DNA of 38,113 bases from the NCBI GenBank assembly GCA_035483795.1, contig DATHPP010000469.1, positions 1 through 38,113 on the forward strand, given 5' to 3'. Made by a program: the position numbers and the translations under genes. Positions within the stretch are counted from its first letter, which is position 1. Every line of letters begins with the position of its first letter. The notes under the pieces are model-generated. The model was not told the origin of the DNA. It searched no databases and worked only from the letters and a program-made list of their open reading frames with translations. Below are positions 31,391 through 38,113 of the stretch, one piece after another. The DNA comes from DASXMX01 sp035483795 (GTDB taxonomy: Bacteria > Planctomycetota > Phycisphaerae > Tepidisphaerales > Tepidisphaeraceae).

Positions 31391-31498
31391 ACGGCGACAA
31401 AGTTGGCGAGAGCTGCCATCGAGCAGGCCCAAAGGCCCGCCCGATTGTGGGTGCGACCCCACTGGCGACCATGTACTCCCGGCCGGCATTCGCCGTCT
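31391..31498 (-). ncRNA. Y-like RNA 1 (degenerate tRNA mimic)
   Basis: Minus strand: a perfect 8-bp closing stem GACGGCGA (31498-31491) / UCGCCGUC (31398-31391). CGAAUGCCGG begins the 5' strand and UUUGUCGCCG the 3' strand, matching the other two RNAs, and GGGAGUACAUGG corresponds to GGAACUACAUUA of Y-like RNA 3. A T-arm-like hairpin GUGGG-GUCGCA-CCCAC has a 6-nt instead of 7-nt loop. The acceptor-like stem CGGGCGGGCC/GGCCUGCUCG (two G-U pairs) is closed by UUUG. The D-arm-like UGGC-AGCUCUC-GCCA is present but lacks the usual GG. It is the first and most divergent of the three after rsr. Confidence 0.72.
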
Positions 31499-31529
31499 TA
31501 TTCCTCTCGTTGTTCCTCCTCCGCGCTCG

Positions 31530-31587
31530 TAGCAGGCACGCTCCGCGTGCCGTGGCTGACGGCACGCGGAGCGTGCCTGCTACGGGC
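31530..31587. repeat. Dispersed palindromic repeat, GTAGCAGGCACGCTCC type
   Basis: CGTAGCAGGCACGCTCCGCG at the left and its complement at the right (CGCGGAGCGTGCCTGCTACG) form an almost perfect 25-bp inverted repeat around GTGGCTGAC. It lies 7 bases from the end of rsr, so it would form a strong hairpin at the 3' end of the rsr mRNA. Confidence 0.8.
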
Positions 31588-31593
31588 GGAAAA

Positions 31594-33171
31594 TCACAGG
31601 TTCACGGCCTCGATCACGCCGACCCAGTGGTCGGCGGTGAGGGTGCCGCCGGCGAACTCGGCGATCACGTCGAAGACGCGATCGGAGAACCCGCCGATGT
31701 TGAGCACGTCCGGGCGCTCCTTCGCCTGGGTCGTGCCGTTCGGCTGGATGTCGATGCAGACGAGCTTCGCATTCGGGTTGCGGCCCTTGTACTTGGCCCA
31801 CTGGCGCATCGTCTCTGTCGCGTTTCCACCGAACCGGCCGTACCACGGCGAGTCGACCCACGACTCGTTGTCCGAGACGTAGATCAGCAGGTCGCCGGTC
31901 GCGCCACGGCGGTTGAGCTCCGCCAGGGGCGCCGAGCAGTTGGTACCGCCCGCCGGTAGCGATGCCAGCTTCTGCGCGTTGGTCATCACGCTGTCGCGCG
32001 GGTTGAGCGCGACGTCGACGACCTTGCTCTCGAACGGCAGGACCGCGGCCCGCGGGTTCTGCCGGACGAACGCCGCCGCGACCAGCGCCGCGATGTCGAT
32101 GCAGCGCACCGCAGTCGTCGAGCCCTTGCGGTAACCCGTCGCCGGCGAGTGCATCGAGCCGGAGATGTCCGGGAAGACCCAGACGCCGCCCGTAACCTTC
32201 GGCACGTTGGCGATCGCCAGCTCCATCGCATTCTGAAGCGCGTCACGGACTGCGGCAGGAACCGCCTTATCCGCCGTCGCGTAGGCGACCATGAGCTGGT
32301 ACGGGAAGACCTTGGCCTTGCCGATCAGCTCTGCGTTCCGCAGGCGGTCCGCGATGAGCTGCGTGAGCTGCTCGCGGCCGTCGCCCTCGAAGACGCGGTG
32401 CCGTGCGAAGGTGTTGAGGTTCATCCGCGTCATCTGCCACGGCGCCTTCCGCGCGATCGCCTTCCAGTTGTCGCTGGTGAGCGGCAGGCTGGTCAGCATC
32501 TGGATCGGAACGTCGGGCACGAGCTTGGACTGGCCGGCCTTGAACGCCTCGAACTGCCGGACGATCTCCGGCAGATCCGCCGCGTTGTACGGCCGGCCGA
32601 TCAGGTAGCCGAACAGCGCCTCGCGGCTCTTGCTGGCCGGCTTGGGGTGGACCATCTTCACGATGTCCGCCAACGACGGATCGTTGCCGACCGATGCGCG
32701 GAACAACGCCGCGTCGTCGCGCTTCTCGATCCAGTGGAGCACGAGCCGCTTGGGCAGCGTGCCCAGGCTCTTACGCCCGGTGACGCCCGAGCGGACGATC
32801 TGCACGAAGTTCCGCAGCATACGGCCATCGTCGATCACGCGATCGAACACTTCCGCCAGCAACCCCGGACCCTTGTTTGCCAGGACCGCGCACAGCAAAG
32901 CCGGCAGGTCCTTCATGAAGCCCTTCGACCGCACGTACAGGGCGGTGCGGGCGATGAACTCCGGCTCGACCTGCTTGCACAGATCGAGCACCGTCGCCAA
33001 CTGCTCGTCCGCCGACGCGTAGAACGTCGTGTTCAGGCAACCCGTCGCGGCGTACTGCGCGAGCATGTGCTTCGGCGGTATCGCGTAAGCGACGCCGCCC
33101 GCCTCGTTGCGCGTATCCGCCTGCGGGAGCAGCTTTCCGGCCGTCGACTTGAAGAGCATCTTGTTCGCCAT
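31594..33171 (-). CDS. rsr: Ro60 orthologue Rsr (TROVE + vWA)
   Basis: A 525-residue RNA-binding protein, the bacterial Ro60 orthologue. The N-terminal TROVE domain of HEAT-like repeats fills about residues 20-320 ('EPEFIARTALYVRSKGFMKDLPALLCAVLAN', 'LRNFVQIVRSGVTGRKSLGTLPKRLV', 'WQMTRMNLNTFARHRVF'). A vWA domain with an intact MIDAS follows (D335-I-S-G-S339-M, later 'GGTNCSAPL' and 'VSDNESW'). Ro proteins hold Y RNAs on the outside of their ring and pass RNA ends through the hole, with a role in RNA quality control. ATG 33171 follows AAAGGAG by seven bases; a longer frame upstream crosses the sigma-54 promoter and is rejected. Y-like RNAs follow directly, supporting an Rsr ribonucleoprotein. 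Confidence 0.96.
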   Translation of the reverse strand: MANKMLFKSTAGKLLPQADTRNEAGGVAYAIPPKHMLAQYAATGCLNTTFYASADEQLATVLDLCKQVEPEFIARTALYVRSKGFMKDLPALLCAVLANKGPGLLAEVFDRVIDDGRMLRNFVQIVRSGVTGRKSLGTLPKRLVLHWIEKRDDAALFRASVGNDPSLADIVKMVHPKPASKSREALFGYLIGRPYNAADLPEIVRQFEAFKAGQSKLVPDVPIQMLTSLPLTSDNWKAIARKAPWQMTRMNLNTFARHRVFEGDGREQLTQLIADRLRNAELIGKAKVFPYQLMVAYATADKAVPAAVRDALQNAMELAIANVPKVTGGVWVFPDISGSMHSPATGYRKGSTTAVRCIDIAALVAAAFVRQNPRAAVLPFESKVVDVALNPRDSVMTNAQKLASLPAGGTNCSAPLAELNRRGATGDLLIYVSDNESWVDSPWYGRFGGNATETMRQWAKYKGRNPNAKLVCIDIQPNGTTQAKERPDVLNIGGFSDRVFDVIAEFAGGTLTADHWVGVIEAVNL

Positions 33172-33208
33172 GGCACGGCTCCTTTCGATCAAACTCGGCA
33201 GGGCTAGA

Positions 33209-33223
33209 GCATCGGCCGTGCCG
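33209..33223 (-). promoter_or_regulatory. Sigma-54 promoter of the rsr operon
   Basis: On the minus strand CGGCACGGCCGATGCT matches the sigma-54 consensus TGGCAC-N5-TTGCW, with the invariant GG (33222-33221) and GC (33210-33209) spaced by ten bases. The start would be near 33198, about 27 bases before the rsr ATG. Divergent rtcR encodes the matching activator. Confidence 0.72.
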
Positions 33224-33289
33224 GAGTGGTTGAGGGTGTGTGCCAGTGACATCCAAACCGTTTTCAACGTTGAGTTTGTAGTCGACCGG

Positions 33290-33331
33290 AATCGGCGACA
33301 CGCCGTTATCGGACGCCCAGAATCGGCGACA
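33290..33331. promoter_or_regulatory. Candidate RtcR upstream activating sites
   Basis: The 11-bp sequence AATCGGCGACA is repeated exactly at 33290-33300 and 33321-33331, 31 bp apart (three helical turns). It is about 90-135 bp upstream of the predicted sigma-54 start, the usual position for enhancer-binding protein sites. Confidence 0.55.
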
Positions 33332-33334
33332 TTT

Positions 33335-33361
33335 TTATCCGACAGGATAAGACTTTATACT
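33335..33361 (+). promoter_or_regulatory. rtcR promoter with palindrome
   Basis: A -10 TATACT (33356-33361) lies six bases before GTG 33368, so the rtcR mRNA is likely leaderless. The inverted repeat TTATCC-GACA-GGATAA (33335-33350) occupies the -35 to -10 spacer, where a repressor would block the promoter. Confidence 0.5.
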
Positions 33362-33367
33362 CATGGC

Positions 33368-34969
33368 GTGAGCACGAAACGGAAGATAGCGATCGGTCTG
33401 CTCGGCCCCATGCTGGACCAGGGCAAGGGCCCGACGCGCTGGGAGCGCTGGCGGCCGAGCGTGGCGCTGTGCCAGCACGAGGACCTGTTGCTGTCGCGCT
33501 TCGAGCTTCTGCACGAGCCGAAGTTCACAGCGCTGTATCAGCAGATCGAGGCGGACATCAAAAGCGTTTCCCCGGAGACGGAGGTGCGGCCGCACGCCGT
33601 GCGGTTTGAAAATGCGTGGGACTTTCAGGATGTGTATGGGGCGCTGCACGATTTCGCCCATGGCTATCCGTTCAATCCCGAGGAGGAGTACCTGGTCCAC
33701 ATCACGACGGGCACGCACGTTGCGCAGATCTGTTTGTTCCTGCTGACGGAGGCGCGGTATCTGCCGGCCAAGCTGGTTCAGACGGCGCCGCCGGGCAAGT
33801 GGGGGACCGGGCCGGGATCGTATGACGTGGTGGACCTGGACTTGTCGAAGTACGACCGCCTGGCGTCGCGCTTCGCGCTGGAGCAGCAGGAAAGCGCGTC
33901 GATCCTCAAGAGCGGCATCGAGACGCGGAATGCCCCGTTCAATCAATTGATCGACCGGATCGAGCGGGTCGCGATTTCGTCCAAGTCTCCGATTCTGCTG
34001 ACCGGCCCGACCGGCGCGGGCAAGTCGCAGTTGGCCCGGCGAATCTACGAGTTGAAGAAAGCCCGCCGGCAGTTGTCGGGCGGGTTTGTCGAAGTGAACT
34101 GCGCGACCCTCCGCGGCGACGGGGCGATGTCGGCGCTGTTTGGGCATCGGCGCGGCGCGTTCACCGGCGCAATCTCCGACCGCGCCGGCCTGCTTCGCAT
34201 CGCCGATGGGGGACTGCTCTTCCTCGACGAGGCCGCCGAGCTGGGGCCGGATGAGCAGGCGATGCTGCTTCGCGCCGTCGAGGAGAAAACCTTTCTTCCC
34301 GTCGGTTCGGACAAGGAGCAGCAGAGCGATTTCCAGTTGATTGCCGGCACCAACAGTGATCTGAAAAAGGCAGTCGCTGCGGGCCAGTTCCGGGAGGACT
34401 TGCTGGCTCGGATCAACCTGTGGACGTTCGAGCTTCCCCCATTGCGCCAGCGGCCGGAAGACATCGAGCCCAACCTTCGTTACGAGCTGGAGCAATATGC
34501 CCGCCGGCATGGCCAGAAGGCGAGCTTCAACAAGGAGGCGCAGGAACATTTCCTTCGCTTCGCTGCGAGTCCCGAGGCGACCTGGGTGGGCAACTTTCGC
34601 GACTTGAACGCCGCGGTCACCCGACTGGCGACCCTCGCCGGGGGCGAGCGAATCAACCTCCAGCTCGTCGAAGAGGAGATCGCGCGGCTGCGGCAACAAT
34701 GGCGCCAGGAGGAGACGAGCGATCCGGCACGGCTGGCGCTGGATCGTCATCTGTCCTTTGAGCAGATCGAGCCGATCGATCCGTTCGACCGCGTGCAGCT
34801 TGCCGAGACGCTTCGCGTGTGCGAGGGGGCGCGGTCATTGTCGGAGGCGGGACGGATTCTGTTCGCGGCGTCGCGTCAGAAAAAGGAGACGGCCAACGAC
34901 GCCGATCGGCTCCGCAAATACCTCGCCCGCTTCGGGCTGGAGTTCAAGACGCTTTCGCGGAAGGGCTGA
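33368..34969 (+). CDS. rtcR: Sigma-54-dependent activator RtcR
   Basis: A 533-residue bacterial enhancer-binding protein that activates rtc operons. Residues 1-180 are the RtcR sensory domain, a divergent CARF-type fold thought to bind RNA fragments with 2',3'-cyclic phosphate ends ('WRPSVALCQHEDLLLSRFELLHEP', 'SVSPETEV', 'HITTGTHVAQICLFLLTEARYLPAKL'). The AAA+ domain has Walker A GPTGAGKS (213-220), the sigma-54 contact loop GAFTGA (263-268), Walker B 'LLFLDEA' (283-289) and an arginine-finger region 'FREDLLARINLWTFELPPLRQRPEDIEPN'. A C-terminal DNA-binding region ends 'NDADRLRKYLARFGL'. GTG 33368 gives the family N-terminus; longer frames add unrelated sequence. Confidence 0.97.
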   Translation: MSTKRKIAIGLLGPMLDQGKGPTRWERWRPSVALCQHEDLLLSRFELLHEPKFTALYQQIEADIKSVSPETEVRPHAVRFENAWDFQDVYGALHDFAHGYPFNPEEEYLVHITTGTHVAQICLFLLTEARYLPAKLVQTAPPGKWGTGPGSYDVVDLDLSKYDRLASRFALEQQESASILKSGIETRNAPFNQLIDRIERVAISSKSPILLTGPTGAGKSQLARRIYELKKARRQLSGGFVEVNCATLRGDGAMSALFGHRRGAFTGAISDRAGLLRIADGGLLFLDEAAELGPDEQAMLLRAVEEKTFLPVGSDKEQQSDFQLIAGTNSDLKKAVAAGQFREDLLARINLWTFELPPLRQRPEDIEPNLRYELEQYARRHGQKASFNKEAQEHFLRFAASPEATWVGNFRDLNAAVTRLATLAGGERINLQLVEEEIARLRQQWRQEETSDPARLALDRHLSFEQIEPIDPFDRVQLAETLRVCEGARSLSEAGRILFAASRQKKETANDADRLRKYLARFGLEFKTLSRKG

Positions 34970-35051
34970 GGCAAATCACATCCGCGGCGGTCTCGGCAAG
35001 AGCGGCGGAGGGGCGTTCGCGGCGGTCTGGGCAATGTCACAAGCAAGAATA
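34970..35051. other. Short gene-free spacer
   Basis: No gene or recognisable signal is visible between rtcR and the ATGTCCC repeat. No terminator with a T tract was found. Confidence 0.3.
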
Positions 35052-35165
35052 TGACAAATGTCCCATAATGTCCCATAATGTCCCCTCGCGGCGAGGGGGA
35101 CATGGGACATGGGACAGAGGGCCAACTGCGAATGTCCCATAATGTCGACAAAGTGGGACATTTGC
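35052..35165. repeat. ATGTCCC/GGGACAT inverted repeat (copy 2)
   Basis: ATGTCCCATAATGTCCCATA units, a CCTCGCGGCGAGG hairpin turn and GGGACATGGGACA units form a long palindrome, followed by another partial ATGTCCCATAATGTC and GTGGGACAT. It has the same design as 9664-9772. Confidence 0.8.
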
Positions 35166-35201
35166 CCCTGACGGGCTGGGGGCGAGGCGATGCGATCGGG
35201 G

Positions 35202-35843
35202 TTAGTACTTGGTGGCCCGGCGGGGGGCGGCGGCGCCGTTGAGGACGATGATGCTGGCGCTGTTGCCGACGCCGGTCTGGACCGTCAGGGTCACCGGCAC
35301 CTGCGTGGGGATGGTGGCGCCGTTGTAGTCGGTGCCCATGGTGGGGGGGCCGAAGGCGGCGGCGGTGACGTTGGCGGCCAGCTCGTACACCGGGCTGCTG
35401 GTCCCGCCGCTGTAGAGGATCTGGAGCGTGATCCGCTTGTTGGTGCTGTCGTAAGCGAAGTCGCGTTCGGTCTCGTTGGTCTGGCCGGCGTAGAGGCCGC
35501 CGCTGGTTGATGCCGGGCGGATGATCCGGATTGTCGGGGACGAGGGGGCGGACAACCCGCTCGAGGCCCAGGTCCAGTTGCCGCTGGTGTTGATGTTGAT
35601 GTCCATGGAGTCGCAGTTGCGGATCTCGCCGAGCATCTGGTCCATGGTGACGCGGGCCGCCTGCGTGCAGCGGAAGAAGGTGTCGTTCATCTCGATCGCC
35701 TGGCTGGCGTTGGTGAACGCGGTGGCGACGGCGACCAGCAGCAGCGAGGTAATCGCCAGGCTGATCATGGCCTCCGGGAGGCTGAGGCCTGAGCGTTTGC
35801 CGGTCGAATTGAAGCGACGAGACTTTGCGGCTGAAGTTACCAC
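35202..35843 (-). CDS. PilW-like minor pseudopilin
   Basis: A 213-residue protein with a type IV prepilin N-terminus: a basic leader ending 'RSG', then 'LSLPEAMISLAITSLLLVAVATAF'. Cleavage follows the Gly and the Glu at +5 is present. The C-terminal domain has alternating strands with many Thr/Ser/Gly residues, as in minor pseudopilins. It is the last of three such genes and overlaps the stop region of the preceding PilX-like gene by seven bases. The PilW label is by position and motif, not by close sequence match. The protein would be processed by a prepilin peptidase and join a pilus or type II secretion-like filament. Confidence 0.78.
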   Translation of the reverse strand: MVTSAAKSRRFNSTGKRSGLSLPEAMISLAITSLLLVAVATAFTNASQAIEMNDTFFRCTQAARVTMDQMLGEIRNCDSMDININTSGNWTWASSGLSAPSSPTIRIIRPASTSGGLYAGQTNETERDFAYDSTNKRITLQILYSGGTSSPVYELAANVTAAAFGPPTMGTDYNGATIPTQVPVTLTVQTGVGNSASIIVLNGAAAPRRATKY

Positions 35844-37303
35844 GGGGTCACCTCGACGTAGGTTCCGGGCAACGGCGTGTAGCTGTTGCCGAAGTTCATG
35901 CCGGTCGGATAGTTGCTGGTTCCGGTGCTGGAAATCACGATGTCGGAGCTGCCGTTAAGATAGACGCTGGAGGCCGTCCCGGCGCCGGCGCTGTCGTACA
36001 TGGCGATGACGCTGCCGTCGACGGTGCCGGTGGCGTTACCGCTCATGTTGACGGTGCCGGCGACGACGCTGCCGCTGACGGTCCCGAAGTTACCGGTCAT
36101 GCTGACGGCGTAATTGGGGGCCAGCAGGAACGAGCCGGTGAGCTGCGGGAGCGTTCCGTAGACGGCGGGATTCAGAGTGGTGACCGGCGAGGCCGTGACG
36201 GTGCCGCCGAAGTTGATCTGGTTATTGACACCGTCGTAGGAGCCGGTGGTATCGGTGACGATGACGCCGTTCACCGTGGCGTTGCCTTTGAAGGTGACCA
36301 CGTTGGGGGTCTGGATGAGGAGGACCCCGTTGATGGTGGCGCCGCCGGTGAACTTGGGGTTGGTGTTCGGCGGGATGATGACGTTGCTCAAAGTGGTCTG
36401 GCCGGGGACGTACGTGGTCATCGGCGTGGCGCTGGCATTGGCGGCGTTGATAAACGGGGTGGGGTCGATCCAGGGGAAGGTCGGCGCCGGGACGCCATAG
36501 TGTTCGTGCTGGGGGATCTGGGTCGGGTTGTTGGTGCCGCCGATTGACGTGCTCGCTCCGACCGAGATGGTGGCGTTGGGGTTGACCACGCTCAGGTCGC
36601 CGCTGACGGCCTTGCCGTCGACGGTGATGGGGGTCGCGCTGGTCATGTCGGCGCTGAGGACGCTGCCCTTGGTGGGGTCGCTGGCGCCCTGGATATAAGA
36701 GGCGCCGGCGGTGGCGACGGTGCCGGCGGCGGCGACGCCGTAGTTCAGGATCGCGCCCGCCTTGGGGGCGGTCTGATATTTGAGCTGGATCGCCTTCTTG
36801 ACCGTGCTGTTAGGACCGCCGCCATCGACCGTGCAGATGACGAACTGCCCGGAGGTGGTGATCATGGCCCGGAACTTGGTGCTGATGCCGGTCGTTGAGT
36901 CGATGTTGGACCAGGCGTTTTGCGACGGAATGTAGATCGCGTTGTTGGTGACGGTAACGCTGCCGCCGTTCATCACGCTGGTTCCGTTCAGCCCCAGACC
37001 GGCGGGAGCGGCGCTGCCCAGCGCGGTGGCGACGGAGTTGAGCAGGTTCGGCGGGTTGGGCGGAATCGTCATCTGGTTGAACTGATACCGCATGTACTGC
37101 ATTCCCGCTTCGGCCCCGGCCTGTGCCAGGGCGAGGGACTGCTGGTTGCGGGCGATCTGCGAGCTCATTGTGCTGGAGTTGTAGAAGCCGATCGCCAGCG
37201 TCGAGAAGAGCACGAGGAACAGCATCGCCAGCACGGAGGACAACCCGCGCCGCGCAGTACGGCGAGGCGCCGCGGGACGTTGATTGTGCTTATGGGTCAT
37301 CAC
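35837..37303 (-). CDS. PilX-like pilus assembly protein
   Basis: A 488-residue protein starting with a basic segment ('AAPRRTARRGLSSVLAMLFLVLFSTLAIGFYNSSTMSSQIARNQQSLALAQAGAEAGMQYM') that resembles the N-terminus of PilX/minor pilin proteins: a single hydrophobic helix and the 'A..QA.AEAGM' helix. It lacks the canonical Glu at +5. The rest is a low-complexity beta-rich region of repeated Gly/Thr/Val strands ('GGATINGVLLIQTPNVVTFKGNATVNGVIVTD', 'GSVVAGTVNMSGNATGTVDGSVIA'), suggesting a beta-helix or solenoid displayed outside the cell. It lies between PilV-like and PilW-like genes. Confidence 0.75.
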   Translation of the reverse strand: MMTHKHNQRPAAPRRTARRGLSSVLAMLFLVLFSTLAIGFYNSSTMSSQIARNQQSLALAQAGAEAGMQYMRYQFNQMTIPPNPPNLLNSVATALGSAAPAGLGLNGTSVMNGGSVTVTNNAIYIPSQNAWSNIDSTTGISTKFRAMITTSGQFVICTVDGGGPNSTVKKAIQLKYQTAPKAGAILNYGVAAAGTVATAGASYIQGASDPTKGSVLSADMTSATPITVDGKAVSGDLSVVNPNATISVGASTSIGGTNNPTQIPQHEHYGVPAPTFPWIDPTPFINAANASATPMTTYVPGQTTLSNVIIPPNTNPKFTGGATINGVLLIQTPNVVTFKGNATVNGVIVTDTTGSYDGVNNQINFGGTVTASPVTTLNPAVYGTLPQLTGSFLLAPNYAVSMTGNFGTVSGSVVAGTVNMSGNATGTVDGSVIAMYDSAGAGTASSVYLNGSSDIVISSTGTSNYPTGMNFGNSYTPLPGTYVEVTPW

Positions 37304-37319
37304 ATCTGCCTCGATGGAG

Positions 37320-37841
37320 TTAGCTGTTGGGGGCGGCGATCACCCAGCTCGTCTGATAGACGGTCTTGCCGTGGTGAAGGATGACCACGGTGACACGGGC
37401 CGTGGGAAGGGTGACGCTGTTGGGGCGAATCGCCGTCAGGTTGGTCGGGTCAACCGAGTTGATCGTGACCACCTGCGACCAGTTGGAGTAAGTCCCGATC
37501 GCGGTTCGCTGGATATTGAGCGGCGGTGAATAGGTGTCGCCGTTCATGTCCCACAGGTACGTGTAGTTGGTGGGGCCGCCCGAGTCCTTGAATGTCGTGG
37601 AGGTCGGGTTGGTGGTGCTGGTGAATGGCAGCGAGAGGGCGATCTCATGCACGTTGTTGGCCAGGTTGATCGCGGTGGTCAGCTCGGTGGCCGTGCTGTT
37701 GGACATCGTTCCCGCGGCCAGAAGCTGGAGCAGGGCCATGACCCCGGTGCCGACGATCACCATCGTCAATGCGGCTTCGACGAGGGTGAAACCGCGGCGC
37801 GTTCGTTTTGGAAATTGCTTTCTCACGCCCTGGATATCCAA
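37320..37841 (-). CDS. PilV-like minor pseudopilin
   Basis: A 173-residue prepilin-like protein with leader 'RRGFTLVEAALTMVIVGTGVMALLQLL': a basic pair, Gly before the cleavage site, Phe at +1 and Glu at +5, followed by the pilin helix. The C-terminal domain is beta-rich. The longest frame starts at TTG 37841; GTG 37826 is an alternative that would still keep the leader. It is the first gene of a three-gene prepilin set (PilV-, PilX-, PilW-like). Confidence 0.8.
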   Translation of the reverse strand: MDIQGVRKQFPKRTRRGFTLVEAALTMVIVGTGVMALLQLLAAGTMSNSTATELTTAINLANNVHEIALSLPFTSTTNPTSTTFKDSGGPTNYTYLWDMNGDTYSPPLNIQRTAIGTYSNWSQVVTINSVDPTNLTAIRPNSVTLPTARVTVVILHHGKTVYQTSWVIAAPNS

Positions 37842-37954
37842 TTCACCCCGGCCGCAGGCAAATGAATTGTTTACCGGCGCGAAAATGGTCCGGATGTGAG
37901 GGGGGCGAGCGACAGTTTTGGCAGCGGTTTCGGGCCGCGTGCTGCCGCCGACGT

Positions 37955-37994
37955 TCGTCCTATACCTTCCGTCCTACATCCCGTCCTATACCTT
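37955..37994. repeat. GTCCTATACCTTC short direct repeats
   Basis: CGTCCTATACCTTC occurs at 37956-37969 and 37982-37995, with CGTCCTACATCC between them. It ends inside the last codons of the rho-like gene. Confidence 0.6.
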
Positions 37995-38113
37995 CATCGT
38001 GGCGAACAGGTCGGCGTTGGATTTGTGCTTGGCCAGCACTTCCAGCAGATTCTTCAGGGCCTGTGCGGGCGGCATATTCATCAGATGCCGGCGGAGGTTT
38101 CTGGCGGCGGCAA
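37986..38113 (-). CDS. rho: Transcription termination factor Rho, C-terminal end
   Basis: On the minus strand the frame entering from the right edge encodes 41 residues ending at TAG 37988-37986: 'RNLRRHLMNMPPAQALKNLL' then 'EVLAKHKSNADLFATMKV'. This matches the final helices of Rho ('LRR.L..MPP.EA...LL..L.KTKSN..FL..M'). The ATPase core and RNA-binding domain lie outside the window. Because only the tail is present, the assignment rests on a short segment. A repeat overlaps its last codons. Confidence 0.7.
   Translation of the reverse strand, partial: AAARNLRRHLMNMPPAQALKNLLEVLAKHKSNADLFATMKV

Noticed and set aside
33172..33267. N-terminal extension of rsr by 32 codons
   Set aside because: It would span the sigma-54 promoter, while ATG 33171 has a good ribosome-binding site and the family N-terminus.

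Overview
The window is GC-rich chromosomal DNA from a bacterium, most likely a planctomycete and probably of the Phycisphaerae type. Three things point there: an MreB/MreC/MreD/PBP2/RodA cell-shape cluster, a secreted beta-propeller protein with a planctomycete-style N-terminal 'QLESRCLF' motif, and spacers crowded with palindromic dispersed repeats. No rRNA, canonical tRNA, CRISPR array, transposase or prophage was seen. The taxonomic call is inference.

Layout. 1-2.3 kb: the 3' part of a ribulokinase gene, a DUF971 protein and a small membrane protein. 2.3-9.2 kb: an accessory zone with an HTH/coiled-coil membrane protein, a three-gene cassette (50-aa protein, ADP-ribosyltransferase-like protein, ankyrin protein) that looks like a toxin-antitoxin unit, a patatin-like lipase, a vapC remnant beside a repeat, a DUF442 phosphatase-like protein, a DUF433/DUF5615 toxin-antitoxin pair and orphans. 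9.2-10.3 kb: a gene-free stretch full of hairpins. 10.3-17.7 kb: mreB-mreC-mreD-mrdA(PBP2)-DUF3592-rodA, with low-complexity inverted repeats in four of its spacers. 17.7-26.9 kb: an RHH/HNH pair, a GH29 alpha-L-fucosidase, hisD, a beta-propeller protein, hisI, a TrkH-type transporter and a BlaI/M56 regulator-protease pair with a readable promoter/operator. 35.2-37.9 kb: three prepilin-like genes, then the end of rho at the right edge.

The centrepiece is 26.97-34.97 kb, an RNA-repair locus: rtcR (sigma-54 activator) diverges from rsr (Ro60 orthologue), followed by three tandem non-coding RNAs, a 132-aa orphan, rtcB (RNA ligase), an N6-adenine-methyltransferase-like gene and rtcA (RNA 3'-phosphate cyclase). 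The three RNAs are not annotated by any reading frame. Each is closed by a 7-9 bp stem, carries a shared CGAAUGC motif on its 5' strand and a UUGUCG motif on its 3' strand, and encloses tRNA-like parts in permuted order (T-arm, closed acceptor stem, D-arm). That is the architecture of bacterial Y RNAs, which bind Ro60 and mimic tRNA. A GG-N10-GC sigma-54 promoter lies before rsr, with an 11-bp direct repeat upstream that could be the RtcR site. The inferred working model: RtcR senses RNA damage, sigma-54 polymerase transcribes rsr-Y RNAs-orf-rtcB-MTase-rtcA, Rsr with Y RNAs handles damaged or structured RNA, and RtcB/RtcA rejoin or re-cap 3' ends. The methyltransferase and the 132-aa protein are possible new members.
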